Shown here: piece by piece, positions 1 to 8,349 of the stretch | Layout of the letters: each line of letters opens with the position of its first letter | How positions within the stretch are numbered: the stretch's first letter is position 1 | Assembly (NCBI RefSeq): GCF_035319885.1 | Contig: NZ_CP141285.1 | Span: 1,984,001 to 2,048,000, forward strand | Source: Altererythrobacter sp. H2 | GTDB taxonomy: Bacteria; Pseudomonadota; Alphaproteobacteria; Sphingomonadales; Sphingomonadaceae | Reading direction: 5' to 3' | Length of the DNA stretch: 64,000 bases | Notes under the pieces: generated by a model | What the model was told of the DNA's origin: nothing | Databases searched by the model: none | Seen by the model: only the letters and a program-made list of their open reading frames with translations | Program-made: the position numbers and the translations under genes

Positions 1-731
1 GTCGGGCCGATGTCGAGCGAGATATCGTAGCGACTGATAATGTCAGCCGCGTGCCCAACATCGTGCCAGGATTCGAGGTTGAACGAAGTGTGGTGGATCC
101 GGCCATCTTCCGGATAGCCCAGAAAGGCGACATCATGGGCCTTGTTGCTGCATGAAAGGAAAATACCGAGACGTGCCCCCGTACTTTCGTCGACCAGTTC
201 CTCGGTGACTGAGAAGTCGAGAACTTCCACGAAGATCTTGGCGCTCGCCGAGATGTCCACGCCGTTGAGCGCGCAGTGATCAAAGCGGATTGCCCGCATG
301 CCACGCGGTTCGGCTATCCAGACATCAGGATTGCGGACCGCCGGCCCGGTTTCGGACAGCTCCATTTCTGCGTATAGGTCAAACACATGCGAGGTCGGCG
401 TGTTGAAGCGGATTTTGCGTCCGACACCCGGATCTTCGCCAGCGGGAATGACATCGACGTGCACTCCCGCGTCGAGCAGGCGTTCGGCAAAATGATCAAG
501 ATCGGAGTCTTTCGCGACCTTGAACGCCATCCGGTCAAGCCCAGCGGTATCGGCTTCGCGCAGGATAATGCTGTGGCGGTCGAATTCGTCGAACGCCTGG
601 AAGAAGGCACGCCCATCCTCGACGCTGACGAGATTGAGACCAATTCGGTCACGATAATGAACAATAGCCTCGTCGAGATCGAGGACCCGCAGTTGCACAT
701 ATCCAGGGCGAATTACACCGGTCAAAGCCAT
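1..731 (-). CDS. xylE: catechol 2,3-dioxygenase (extradiol, XylE/DmpB family), 3' part beyond window
   Basis: Ring-cleaving Fe(II) dioxygenase opening catechol between C2 and C3 to 2-hydroxymuconic semialdehyde (meta-cleavage). The ATG at 731 is preceded by AAGGAG. The N-terminus reads MALTGVIRPGYVQLRVLDLD, and motifs DEFDRHSIIL, RFDHCALNG (first Fe-ligand His) and GRIHHTSFNLE (second Fe-ligand His) match XylE-type enzymes nearly collinearly. The third ligand (Glu, near residue 265 in XylE) lies beyond the left edge, so about 240 of roughly 305 residues are visible. It lies 20 bp downstream of the semialdehyde hydrolase gene and is probably co-transcribed with it. Family assignment is firm; preference for catechol versus alkylcatechols cannot be read from this. 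Confidence 0.93.
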   Translation of the reverse strand, partial: MALTGVIRPGYVQLRVLDLDEAIVHYRDRIGLNLVSVEDGRAFFQAFDEFDRHSIILREADTAGLDRMAFKVAKDSDLDHFAERLLDAGVHVDVIPAGEDPGVGRKIRFNTPTSHVFDLYAEMELSETGPAVRNPDVWIAEPRGMRAIRFDHCALNGVDISASAKIFVEVLDFSVTEELVDESTGARLGIFLSCSNKAHDVAFLGYPEDGRIHHTSFNLESWHDVGHAADIISRYDISLDIGP

Positions 732-751
732 TTCAGTTCTCCTTGTATGCG

Positions 752-1603
752 TCAGCCCTTGAGGCCGTTGGTGAAAAATTCAGACACAACTCGGTTAAAG
801 CTGGCCATGCGCTCAATCTGAACCCAGTGCCCGCATTCGCCGAACACGTTCAGGTCAGCACGAGGCAGCAGCGTTGCCAAGCGTACGCTCGACTCCAGTG
901 GAATAACCTGATCGAACCGGCCATGCAGCACCAGCATTTCGTGTTGCAGCGCAGCAATGTCTTCTTCGCGGCTTGCCAGCATCGCGATATTGGCTTGACG
1001 GTTCGCGCCGCCAAACGTCGCATGATACGGTTCCTGTGCACCAGGACGCATACTTGCTTCGTATCGCGACTTGATCAGATCGTCGGTCAGCCTGCTGTGA
1101 TCCCAGGCAAGATATTCGAGCGACGAGCGCATGGCCTCGACCGAGGGAACATAGCCCCAGACCTCATCGAGCGCAGGCGTGATCGGGAACTCAAGACCGG
1201 CCGGCCCCATCAGTACCGCCCGATCGACTCGATCCGGATGCGCGATCGTGAAAGCCAGCGCAATGCCGCCACCGAACGAATTGCCCACCATCGACACCTT
1301 GTCGATGCCAAGCCCGTCGAGCAGGCCGGCAATCTGGTCGACCCAGATCTGCTTGTCTTCGATACGGCCCTTGGAATCGGAATAACCAAATCCGTACATG
1401 TCCGGCGCAATCACCCGGAACTGTTTCGCAAGAGCTGGCATATTGAGCCGCCAGTTAGCCCATGCCGTGACACCTGGTCCCGATCCATGGATAAGCAGGA
1501 CCGGCGGACCTTCGCCCACATCATGGTAGTTGGTAACACTGCCATCGACCACCAGCGACTTGCCGATCTCGGGGCGTGCATCTTCTTTCGTTGCGGTGGC
1601 CAT
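752..1603 (-). CDS. xylF: 2-hydroxymuconic semialdehyde hydrolase-like alpha/beta hydrolase (meta-cleavage product hydrolase)
   Basis: C-C bond hydrolase that splits meta-cleavage products into an acid and 2-hydroxypenta-2,4-dienoate. The 283-aa length fits the XylF/DmpD/BphD family. The catalytic triad is visible: Ser109 in GNSFGG, Asp231 in LHGRFDQVIP, His259 in ECGHWVQIE, with the oxyanion-hole HGSGPG at 39-44. ATG at 1603 has GGGAGAG upstream. It directly precedes the catechol 2,3-dioxygenase gene, which supplies its substrate. The 180-bp gap upstream carries a copy of the recurrent GTGCAA-type operator, so this pair may have its own promoter. BphD-type specificity (aryl-substituted substrates) is an alternative to XylF. 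Confidence 0.88.
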   Translation of the reverse strand: MATATKEDARPEIGKSLVVDGSVTNYHDVGEGPPVLLIHGSGPGVTAWANWRLNMPALAKQFRVIAPDMYGFGYSDSKGRIEDKQIWVDQIAGLLDGLGIDKVSMVGNSFGGGIALAFTIAHPDRVDRAVLMGPAGLEFPITPALDEVWGYVPSVEAMRSSLEYLAWDHSRLTDDLIKSRYEASMRPGAQEPYHATFGGANRQANIAMLASREEDIAALQHEMLVLHGRFDQVIPLESSVRLATLLPRADLNVFGECGHWVQIERMASFNRVVSEFFTNGLKG

Positions 1604-1694
1604 ATCTCTCCCGATCGCGCCTTTACCGCCTTCAATCCTAAGCGCCTCCCGTCGTCTTTACGGAAGACATTATAGGCGGGCGCTAGAATCGCTT

Positions 1695-1710
1695 TCCCAA
1701 TGTATTGCAC
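1695..1710. promoter_or_regulatory. partial copy of the GTGCAA-N4-TTGCAC operator upstream of the hydrolase/C23O unit
   Basis: The string CAATGTATTGCAC (1698-1710) matches the perfect inverted repeat at 7264-7279 in 12 of 13 positions; over 16 bases the match is 12. It lies about 90 bp upstream of the hydrolase ATG, in the only sizeable gap of the leftward gene string. One half-site (TTGCAC) is intact and the other is degenerate. Regulatory role is inferred from recurrence only. Confidence 0.45.
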
Positions 1711-1782
1711 AAAACAGAACGCATTGGCAATTAGTGAATGTGCTTTACTCGCCGTATGTCCGCGAGCGGTTCACGCGCTGCC

Positions 1783-2388
1783 TCATGCCAGACCTTCGGC
1801 TTTTAGCGCTGCACCCACAGCGGGACGCTGCGCGATCTTGCCGGCATAAGCGCCGAGCGCGGGATATGCAGACATATCGATGCCCACATGTCCAGGCCAT
1901 CCGAGCATCACGAAAAGGTAGATATCGGCGACGCTGAACGAATCGCCGGCGAAATGATCCCGCCCGGTCAGTTCCTTGTCGAGCGCTGCCAGGTGATTCT
2001 CGACCGCCACTGCGGCCGCCGCCTTGGCTTCATCGGATGCTCCGGGAGCAAACAAAGGCACAAAGGCCTTGTGGAATTCCGAGCCGAGGAAGCTGAGGCG
2101 GCTCAACAGCTGATAACGCTCAAAGCTGCCCTCGGCTGGCGCTAGGCCGACTTTGGGATTTTGATCGGCGATATAGAGCAGAATAGCTGGGTTCTCGGTC
2201 AGGCTCTGACCGTTGTCCAGGGTCAGCGCCGGGACCTTGCCGGATGGATTAACGGCCAGAAAATCGTCGCCTGCTTCGGTTTTGCGGGTTGCGAGATCGA
2301 CCTTGACCGCCTCGAAAACCGCGCCGGCTTCGCGCAGGGCAATATGCGGTGCAAGCGAACAGGCGCCGGGACTGATGAACAATTGCAT
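1783..2388 (-). CDS. glutathione S-transferase, beta class (BphK-like)
   Basis: 201-aa GST with N-terminal thioredoxin-like domain (MQLFISPGACSLAPHIALRE, the beta-class active-site Cys10 context) and glutathione-binding motifs GKVPALTLDNGQSLTENPAIL at about 50-70, followed by an all-helical domain with FLGSEFHKAF. ATG at 2388 with AGGAGAAA upstream. Such GSTs are commonly embedded in biphenyl/PAH clusters and act in dehalogenation or detoxification of ring-cleavage intermediates; the exact reaction is not known. It lies 42 bp after the RHO small-subunit gene and ends the long leftward operon. Confidence 0.9.
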   Translation of the reverse strand: MQLFISPGACSLAPHIALREAGAVFEAVKVDLATRKTEAGDDFLAVNPSGKVPALTLDNGQSLTENPAILLYIADQNPKVGLAPAEGSFERYQLLSRLSFLGSEFHKAFVPLFAPGASDEAKAAAAVAVENHLAALDKELTGRDHFAGDSFSVADIYLFVMLGWPGHVGIDMSAYPALGAYAGKIAQRPAVGAALKAEGLA

Positions 2389-2430
2389 TGTGTTTCTCCT
2401 CTTGTCTCTTGTCGGTAAAAATTACGGCCG

Positions 2431-2910
2431 TCAGATCGGGGTCGCCAGCAGGGTCGCGATCCGGTGGGTGTCGTAGACGCAAGTCCGGCTGACCAACCTT
2501 GCCGCGCCGTCCTTGACCAGCAACCTGTCGATATACTTCCCGGCATTATAGATGCGCGTTTCACCGTCGTTGCGGGTTTGCAGCACGGCATAGCTGGCCT
2601 CCGCCGTGACCGTGTTCCCCTCGCTACCGGTCACAACCGCCCGAGAGATTAGATGACGACTGAAATGTTCGGGGAACACGTTGGCATGGCGCAGGGCCAC
2701 CACGCGATCCACCAGCATCCCCTTGCTATCACAATACATCACTGCGGCAGGCAGGCCATTGTCGACATTCTCGCGAGCGATCACCTGATAGAGGCAATCT
2801 TCAACAAAGAACTCGGGCCAATCTTCAAGACGCCCGTCATCGAGGCATAGGCCGTAAGCGGCGTTCAGGGAATCGATCAGACCTTGCAGAACGGGATCGG
2901 CGATCGTCAT
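2431..2910 (-). CDS. aromatic-ring-hydroxylating oxygenase small (beta) subunit, pair 1
   Basis: 159-aa SnoaL-fold beta subunit with the diagnostic features of TphA3/salicylate-hydroxylase small subunits: LEDWPEFFVEDCLYQVIAREN, a CDSKGMLVDRVVALR segment and TYNAGKYIDR-like region. It structurally supports the alpha subunit hexamer and carries no metal. The start ATG overlaps the stop of the alpha gene (ATGA, 2907-2910), indicating translational coupling. It is clearly related to the pair-3 beta subunit at 8678-9166 (shared DCIYKVIARENxxxxLSxSAIFCDSKG-type stretch), suggesting duplication within the cluster. Confidence 0.92.
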   Translation of the reverse strand: MTIADPVLQGLIDSLNAAYGLCLDDGRLEDWPEFFVEDCLYQVIARENVDNGLPAAVMYCDSKGMLVDRVVALRHANVFPEHFSRHLISRAVVTGSEGNTVTAEASYAVLQTRNDGETRIYNAGKYIDRLLVKDGAARLVSRTCVYDTHRIATLLATPI

Positions 2911-4187
2911 GCCGGCACCTCCGCTGTCGAGGCCGACAAGGCATCACCCATCAATTCCAGATACCCTTTCCAGAATCCACGCACGGCGTTCTCATCCATG
3001 CCCATCGGCGCGTAGTATTCGCGCACATCGTCGCCACCCATTTCGATGAAATTAAACTTGCCTTCCGCCCCGATGGTCCCCTGCTGGCAAAGCTCGACTG
3101 CTTCGCCGTCCTCCATCGATATCAGCCCGGAAGGCCCAACAAGATTCAGGTTGCGCAGGCGGTGCCGCGTTGTTTCCTCATCATCGTCGGCATAGCCAAA
3201 ATAGGTCCAGACCAGCTCTGTCTTGTCAGGGCCAAGCGTCACGATCTGACGGGTCGCCAGCGTGTTCTGGATTTGCTGCAGCACCACGTTGGGGAACAGC
3301 GACTGGATGTGCAGCCCCACATCGTCGTCAATTTCGGGCCGGAATTGCAACAGTCTTTCATCCTGCAATTTCGTCGCCCCTTGCATCTCCCGATTGGCTT
3401 CGTCGCCGAACGACGTGTAATCGATGTCGCCCTTGGGCTTGGACACCGTAAAGACATTATGGAAGCCCTGCTCCGTAAGCTCTCCGGCGCTGTCCTGGCT
3501 TTGGCGGTAAATGCCGAAGGTGGGGTAGAACAGATGCAGCAAGGCGCCGTGATAGCTATCCCGGCTGTTTTCGGAATAGAGCTTCCAATTGCCCGCCATA
3601 TACTGCCGCGAATAGCCCAACACTTTGATCGGACGATGGAAAACCCGGTCGATATATTTGCGCATCACGGGGCCTAGAAAATCCTCGAGCGGCTCTATCT
3701 CGGACGAAAACGTGCCGAAAACCATGCCCTTGTAGCTCTCAACCCGCAGCTTCTCGAGCGAGTGATTGGCCGGATCGAAATCCTTGTCATAGCCGCCGAC
3801 GCCCTTCATGCCGCGCCGGAACGGCACGCCAACCAGCGTTCCTTCGGAATCGTAAGCCCACTGGTGATAGACGCAGACAAAAGCGCCATCGGCCTGGTTA
3901 CCGCGCAGCGAGCGGCACACGGTCGCCCCCTTGTGTGCGCAGCGGTTTACCCAGGCGAAGATCTTGCCGTCCTGACCGCGCACCAGTACCACCGGTGTTT
4001 CACCGACATGGCTCGTCCGAAAATCGCCTGCATTGGCAATTTCGGCTTCTAGTCCAAGGTAACACCATGTGCGCCCTTTGAAGACGTTGCTCTGTTCCGC
4101 AGCGAAGATTTCGGGATCGTGATAGACCTTATAGTCGATCGCCGTGGGGATTGATCGCTGGGCCTCAACCCGCACTTGAGTGTTCAT
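2907..4187 (-). CDS. aromatic-ring-hydroxylating oxygenase large (alpha) subunit, salicylate/anthranilate/terephthalate type, pair 1
   Basis: 426-aa catalytic subunit. The Rieske [2Fe-2S] ligands are Cys83-x-His85 and Cys105-x2-His108; the mononuclear Fe site is Asp210-x2-His213-x4-His218 in the ENSRDSYHGALLH context. The PPFRRG-type loop after the Rieske domain and the overall sequence resemble TphA2, NagG/AhdA1 salicylate hydroxylase and AndAc anthranilate dioxygenase, i.e. oxygenases of aromatic carboxylates. The ATG at 4187 has GGAGAAG upstream and overlaps the stop of the PdxA-like dehydrogenase gene. It needs a ferredoxin and a reductase; only a ferredoxin (8350-8676) is present in the window. 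The substrate is inferred only to class. Confidence 0.92.
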   Translation of the reverse strand: MNTQVRVEAQRSIPTAIDYKVYHDPEIFAAEQSNVFKGRTWCYLGLEAEIANAGDFRTSHVGETPVVLVRGQDGKIFAWVNRCAHKGATVCRSLRGNQADGAFVCVYHQWAYDSEGTLVGVPFRRGMKGVGGYDKDFDPANHSLEKLRVESYKGMVFGTFSSEIEPLEDFLGPVMRKYIDRVFHRPIKVLGYSRQYMAGNWKLYSENSRDSYHGALLHLFYPTFGIYRQSQDSAGELTEQGFHNVFTVSKPKGDIDYTSFGDEANREMQGATKLQDERLLQFRPEIDDDVGLHIQSLFPNVVLQQIQNTLATRQIVTLGPDKTELVWTYFGYADDDEETTRHRLRNLNLVGPSGLISMEDGEAVELCQQGTIGAEGKFNFIEMGGDDVREYYAPMGMDENAVRGFWKGYLELMGDALSASTAEVPA

Positions 4188-5206
4188 TTCGCTTCTCCTT
4201 CAAGTTCAAATCCCTGCCCAGATGCGAGCCGCCCACAGGTGCGCATCGCACTGAGCATCATCGCTGCGTCCGCTATGCCTGAACCGACAATGTCGTAGGC
4301 GGTGCCATGGGCGACCGACATGTGGAGATAGGGCGGCCCCATTATGATTACGCAGTTGCCCGAAAATCCCCAGGTCTTGACAGCAATATGGCCCTGATCG
4401 TGGAACATCGCGAGAACCATGTCGTAGCGGCCCTCGATGCACTGGCGGAAGACCGAATCCGGCGCGACCGGCCCTTCTACGGCAATCCCCATGGCCTTGG
4501 CCCGCTCGACACCCGGCGCGATGGCCAGCCGCTCCTCATCGCCCATAGCGTGCGGATTAAGCCCGGCAACCGCAATGCGCGGTTTGGCAATGCCCCAAGA
4601 CCGCATGGCATCATTCATCTGACCGATGGCCTTGGCCACCAGATCAGCGGAAATGACATCGATCACCTGACGCAAGGACATATGATCAGTCAGATGCGCA
4701 ACCCGCAAGGGGCCGGTCAGCAAAACGAGATAGCTCTCGCCGGGCGTGGGGCTGATAACCTTGTCCAGCTTGCCGGCCATCTTCAGCGAACCGGTACTGA
4801 TCGGTCCCATGATCGTCGCCGCAAAGGATCCGTCCCGCGCCAGCGCATCAAGCTCATCAAGCCACTGCGCCGTCGCGTGCCCCGCCGCCTCAGTGTCTTC
4901 GCCCAGCGGCAGAACCCCGGCAGGCAAGGCACCCGTGTCGATCACATCAATCACGCCCGGATCGTCACTGGGCGTCTCGAGCGACTTCATGGCACGCACG
5001 CGCGCTTTGACCCCAGTCATGTCGATGGCCCGTTCGACGGCCGCAGACGACCCGACCAGAACCGGGACCGACACCTCGTGAACCTGCCCGCTCGCAAGCG
5101 CCTTGACCGCAACCTGCGGACCGATCCCGGCAGGGTCGCCGATCAGCGTTCCAACGACCGGCCGTGCGCCAAGCGAACCCATTGGCCGGTCAGATACTGT
5201 AGACAT
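4184..5206 (-). CDS. PdxA-family NAD-dependent dehydrogenase, TphB-like (dihydrodiol-carboxylate dehydrogenase)
   Basis: 340-aa member of the PdxA family. Metal-ligand histidines are visible in HLTDHMSLRQV, LNPHAMGD and MFHDQGHI, and the N-terminal GDPAGIGPQ and C-terminal VAHGTAYDIVGSGIADA signatures are intact. Within aromatic clusters this family includes TphB, which oxidises and decarboxylates the cis-diol made from terephthalate. Its position between two RHO pairs, with stop/start overlaps on both sides (17 bp with the upstream beta-subunit gene, ATGA with the downstream alpha gene), supports that role rather than pyridoxine synthesis. No BenD-type short-chain dehydrogenase is seen, so this enzyme may rearomatise the diols of one or both adjacent oxygenases. 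Confidence 0.88.
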   Translation of the reverse strand: MSTVSDRPMGSLGARPVVGTLIGDPAGIGPQVAVKALASGQVHEVSVPVLVGSSAAVERAIDMTGVKARVRAMKSLETPSDDPGVIDVIDTGALPAGVLPLGEDTEAAGHATAQWLDELDALARDGSFAATIMGPISTGSLKMAGKLDKVISPTPGESYLVLLTGPLRVAHLTDHMSLRQVIDVISADLVAKAIGQMNDAMRSWGIAKPRIAVAGLNPHAMGDEERLAIAPGVERAKAMGIAVEGPVAPDSVFRQCIEGRYDMVLAMFHDQGHIAVKTWGFSGNCVIIMGPPYLHMSVAHGTAYDIVGSGIADAAMMLSAMRTCGRLASGQGFELEGEAK

Positions 5207-5684
5207 CGAGCATGGTCTTGGCGACGTCGTTGATCACGATCGTCTTCTTGCGCTTGATCACAAAGGAATTGCCTGCTGGCGCAAGGTCGTAGTGCGCGGA
5301 TCCGCTATAAATGGTGACATCTCCTTCAAGCACCGAAGTGACAGTCCAGGAGGTTCGCACCTGCAAACCAGCAGCGGTATCCTCGACCGACAGCAGCGTG
5401 AACATATGCTGCGTCCGCGGAGCAGGCGTACTGGATGAGGACCGGCCGGTTCGGATGCGAAACACCCGGTCTTCCAGCCCACCCCTGTTATGATAATAGA
5501 TGAGCGAGATTTCGCGCTTCGGATCGGCGGTCAGGCGTTCGCTATCATCCCAGGCAGGCACCCAATATTCAGCCTCCTCGTCGTACAGCGCCAACCAGGA
5601 ATCCCAGTCCTTCTCGTCCAGCGCGTCGGCCTCTCGTCCAAGGAAGCGCAACACCGACAGCCATTTTGCATCTAAGTCAGTCAC
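5190..5684 (-). CDS. benzoate/toluate 1,2-dioxygenase-type small (beta) subunit, pair 2
   Basis: 164-aa beta subunit resembling BenB/XylY: early LDEKDWDSWLALYDEEAEYWVPAWDD, then KREISLIYYHNRGGLEDRVFRIRTGRSSS, and a C-terminal VINDVAKTMLDVYSI. It uses a GTG start at 5684 that overlaps the alpha-subunit stop (GTGA), a coupling arrangement typical of this operon. Its 3' end overlaps the PdxA-like gene by 17 bp. It builds the alpha3-beta3 oxygenase with the product of 5681-7093. Confidence 0.92.
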   Translation of the reverse strand: MTDLDAKWLSVLRFLGREADALDEKDWDSWLALYDEEAEYWVPAWDDSERLTADPKREISLIYYHNRGGLEDRVFRIRTGRSSSSTPAPRTQHMFTLLSVEDTAAGLQVRTSWTVTSVLEGDVTIYSGSAHYDLAPAGNSFVIKRKKTIVINDVAKTMLDVYSI

Positions 5685-7093
5685 AAAACCGGCTCCTTGT
5701 CCCCAAACGCCATCAGTTCAGCGCTTTCGCGATCGATCGCCGAATTCATGCGGTTCACCCACTCATCATGGATCGCAACATAAAGGCCTTCGTCGGCCAC
5801 GGCGGGACTGCTGAGGACGGCGTCTACATCCAGTCCTGCACCGAAACGCCCAGCGCCCTTCTCCCATCTGGGAGCGCCGCGCGACATGTCGTTCACCCGG
5901 CCTTCGCCGGCAGCGAAAGCTATCTGACAATTGTTGAACTCGGTCAGGTCATCGGGTGTCGCCATGCCGCTGGCGTTGAAGAAGTCTTCATACTGCCGAA
6001 TCCGCAAGGCCCGGGCCTCAGCACTCTCACCAACAGGCGCGATGCAATAGGTCGTGACTTCCGTTTCATCGACCGAAATCGGGTGAATGATTCTGATCTG
6101 GCTGCTGGTCTGGTCCATCAGGAATACATTGGGGAAAAGCTGGAGGTTGCGGATCCGTTTGTTCATCCACAATACCTTCTCTTCCCCGTGGTTGGCAGTC
6201 AGCCAATCGATCCACTGAAAGTTCGGTCGGTCCTTGAAATTGGCATAGTCAGCCCACAGGACCGTATGGCCATTCTTGAAAGAGAACGACCCGCCATCCT
6301 GCTGATTGAAATTGGCAAAATCGATCGCCTTGGTATCGTTTTTCGATTCGCCCAGAACACGCCGCTGAACGGTCATGAAGTAGTTGGCGTGGACAGTGCT
6401 GACGTGATATCCGTCCAGACCGTTTTCAACCTGCATCTTCCAGTTGCCCTGATAACGATATCGGGTGGCACCAGGGATTACCTCAAGCTCTCCGGTCTGG
6501 GATTGATCGACAAGCAGATCAATGAACGTTTTCGACCCTGCCAGATAATCCTCAAGCGGCAAGACGTCGTCGGAAAGGCTTGCGAATATGAAACCGCGAT
6601 AGCTTTCAAGGCGCGCAATTTTCGGCAGACCAAAATCAGCCTTGTCGAAGCCCGGCGCATAGCCGCCAGCCGCTTCTTCGGTGACGTCCAGCAAATCGCC
6701 TGCCGATGAATAGGTCCATCCATGAAACGGGCACATGAAATTCTTTTTATTTCCAGCCTTTTCACGGCAGACGCGCGCGCCCCGATGCGCGCAGGCATTG
6801 ATCATGCCACGAAGGCTCCCGGCCCTGTCTCGCGTAATAAGGACAGGCACCCTGCCGATTTTTGTTGTGATGAAATCGTTGGGCTTAGCGACCTGACTTT
6901 CATGCGCAACGAACACCCAGTTGCGTTCAAAAACGTACTTTACCTCAAGCTCAAACATTTCCGGGTCGGTAAAAGCGGCACGATCTACCTGATAGATGCC
7001 GCGCGTTTTATCCTTGGCCAACCAGGATTGCAGTCGCCCCCGCAGGACCTGCAGGTTGGCAATACGCCCCACCAGTTGTTCTTTCGCGTTCAT
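5681..7093 (-). CDS. benzoate/toluate 1,2-dioxygenase-type large (alpha) subunit, pair 2
   Basis: 470 aa from the ATG at 7093, chosen because GGGAGA lies 8-9 nt upstream; an in-frame codon at 7111 gives six more residues. Rieske ligands Cys101-x-His103 and Cys121-x2-His124; mononuclear Fe ligands Asp227, His230, His235 in ENGLDGYHVSTVH. N- and C-terminal regions (ERNWVFVAHESQ; GRVNDMSRGAPRWEKGA) are of the BenA/XylX type, which attacks benzoates at C1/C2 to give a cis-diol carboxylate. First gene of the leftward operon, divergent from the extradiol gene at 7397 across a 303-bp intergenic region carrying a perfect operator-like repeat. The cognate BenC-type reductase is not in the window. Confidence 0.92.
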   Translation of the reverse strand: MNAKEQLVGRIANLQVLRGRLQSWLAKDKTRGIYQVDRAAFTDPEMFELEVKYVFERNWVFVAHESQVAKPNDFITTKIGRVPVLITRDRAGSLRGMINACAHRGARVCREKAGNKKNFMCPFHGWTYSSAGDLLDVTEEAAGGYAPGFDKADFGLPKIARLESYRGFIFASLSDDVLPLEDYLAGSKTFIDLLVDQSQTGELEVIPGATRYRYQGNWKMQVENGLDGYHVSTVHANYFMTVQRRVLGESKNDTKAIDFANFNQQDGGSFSFKNGHTVLWADYANFKDRPNFQWIDWLTANHGEEKVLWMNKRIRNLQLFPNVFLMDQTSSQIRIIHPISVDETEVTTYCIAPVGESAEARALRIRQYEDFFNASGMATPDDLTEFNNCQIAFAAGEGRVNDMSRGAPRWEKGAGRFGAGLDVDAVLSSPAVADEGLYVAIHDEWVNRMNSAIDRESAELMAFGDKEPVL

Positions 7094-7263
7094 TATCTGT
7101 CTCTCCCGCATCTTCCTCTTGGCCCGACGTCGCTTCTGCGATCACTTGGCCCCGCTGCCGTTACTGAAACCGGTCGTTGAACGGTTACCTGTACGCCAAT
7201 CGCCTATCGGCGAATCGACCAGCCAATCGCAGAGAGCCGAGTCCTACCGCTAAAAATAATTTT

Positions 7264-7279
7264 GTGCAACGTATTGCAC
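7264..7279. promoter_or_regulatory. perfect 6-4-6 inverted repeat GTGCAACGTATTGCAC in the divergent catabolic promoter region
   Basis: The 303-bp region between the divergent starts 7093 and 7397 holds no gene. It contains this exact GTGCAA-N4-TTGCAC inverted repeat, 118 bp upstream of the extradiol gene start and 171 bp upstream of the RHO alpha start. The same motif occurs perfectly at 35834-35849 and in degenerate form at 1695-1710 and 27861-27876. Its size and symmetry fit a dimeric HTH regulator; the IclR protein encoded at 23910-24713 is one candidate, by inference only. Confidence 0.65.
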
Positions 7280-7396
7280 CCTGAGAAACATTCGACTAGA
7301 AAATATCTCGAATCTGGTAGCCGAAGCCGCATGTTTAGCGTCGTCGAGCATGCCTTACAGAGCGCCAAAAGGCGGCAATTTTGGGAGAATCAGGTA

Positions 7397-8296
7397 ATGT
7401 CATCGGTCACCGAACTTGGATATCTGGGCATGTCAGTGACAGATCTCGATGCGTGGCGAGCCTACGCAGCCGAGGTTGCCGGAATGGAAGTCGTCGACGA
7501 GGGTGAGGGCGATCGGATCTATCTCCGGATGGATCTGTGGCATCATCGCATTGCACTTATCAAAGGCGACACTGACGATCTGGCCTACATGGGCTGGCGG
7601 CTTGGTGATCCGACCGAGTTCGAGGCAATGGTTGAAAAGCTGACCAACGCCGGGGTAGCAGTGACTGTGGCGAGCGAAGCCGAAGCCCGCGAGCGCCGCG
7701 TGCTCGGCCTGGCCAAGTTGACCGATCCCGGTGGAAACCCCACCGAAATCTTCTACGGCCCGCAAGTGGATGCCCACAAGCCGTTCCACCCCGGACGCCC
7801 CATGTTCGGCAAATTCGTCACCGGATCAGAAGGGATCGGTCACTGCATCCTGCGCCAAGACGATGTCGAAGCAGCAGCCGCGTTTTACCGCCTGTTAGGG
7901 CTGCGCGGATCGGTTGAATACCAGTTGCACCTGCCCAACGGCATGGTGGCCATGCCGTACTTCATGCATTGCAATGATCGGCAGCACTCGGTCGCCTTCG
8001 GCCTCGGCCCGATGGAAAAGCGCATCAACCATCTGATGTTTGAATATACCGAACTGGACGACCTCGGGCTCGCCCACGACATCGTGCGCGAGCGGCAGAT
8101 TGATGTCGCGCTTCAGCTCGGCAAGCATGCCAACGATTTGGCCCTCACCTTCTACTGCGCCAACCCTTCTGGCTGGTTGTGGGAATTTGGTTGGGGTGCT
8201 CGCAAGGCGCCCGCCCAGCAGGAATTCTACACCCGCGACATTTTCGGTCACGGCAATGAGGCCCAGGGGTACGGCATGGATATTCCTCTCCAGTAA
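7397..8296 (+). CDS. extradiol dioxygenase, 2,3-dihydroxybiphenyl/1,2-dihydroxynaphthalene type
   Basis: 299-aa two-domain VOC-fold type I extradiol dioxygenase. Fe(II) ligands are His149 (GIGHCIL), His212 (RINHLMFEY) and Glu263 (GWLWEFGW), with the extradiol signature region around 250-263. The ATG at 7397 was chosen over an upstream in-frame start because it aligns with the BphC/NahC N-terminus (SSVTELGYLGMSVTDLDAW) and has GGGAGAAT upstream. It cleaves a bicyclic or aryl-substituted catechol. The NahD-type isomerase gene at the end of the same operon favours a 1,2-dihydroxynaphthalene-like substrate. First gene of the rightward operon. Confidence 0.92.
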   Translation: MSSVTELGYLGMSVTDLDAWRAYAAEVAGMEVVDEGEGDRIYLRMDLWHHRIALIKGDTDDLAYMGWRLGDPTEFEAMVEKLTNAGVAVTVASEAEARERRVLGLAKLTDPGGNPTEIFYGPQVDAHKPFHPGRPMFGKFVTGSEGIGHCILRQDDVEAAAAFYRLLGLRGSVEYQLHLPNGMVAMPYFMHCNDRQHSVAFGLGPMEKRINHLMFEYTELDDLGLAHDIVRERQIDVALQLGKHANDLALTFYCANPSGWLWEFGWGARKAPAQQEFYTRDIFGHGNEAQGYGMDIPLQ

Positions 8297-8349
8297 GCCG
8301 CCCCCAGAATCGCTGTTATATCAAATACATCAAAGGATTACGAAGCGCG

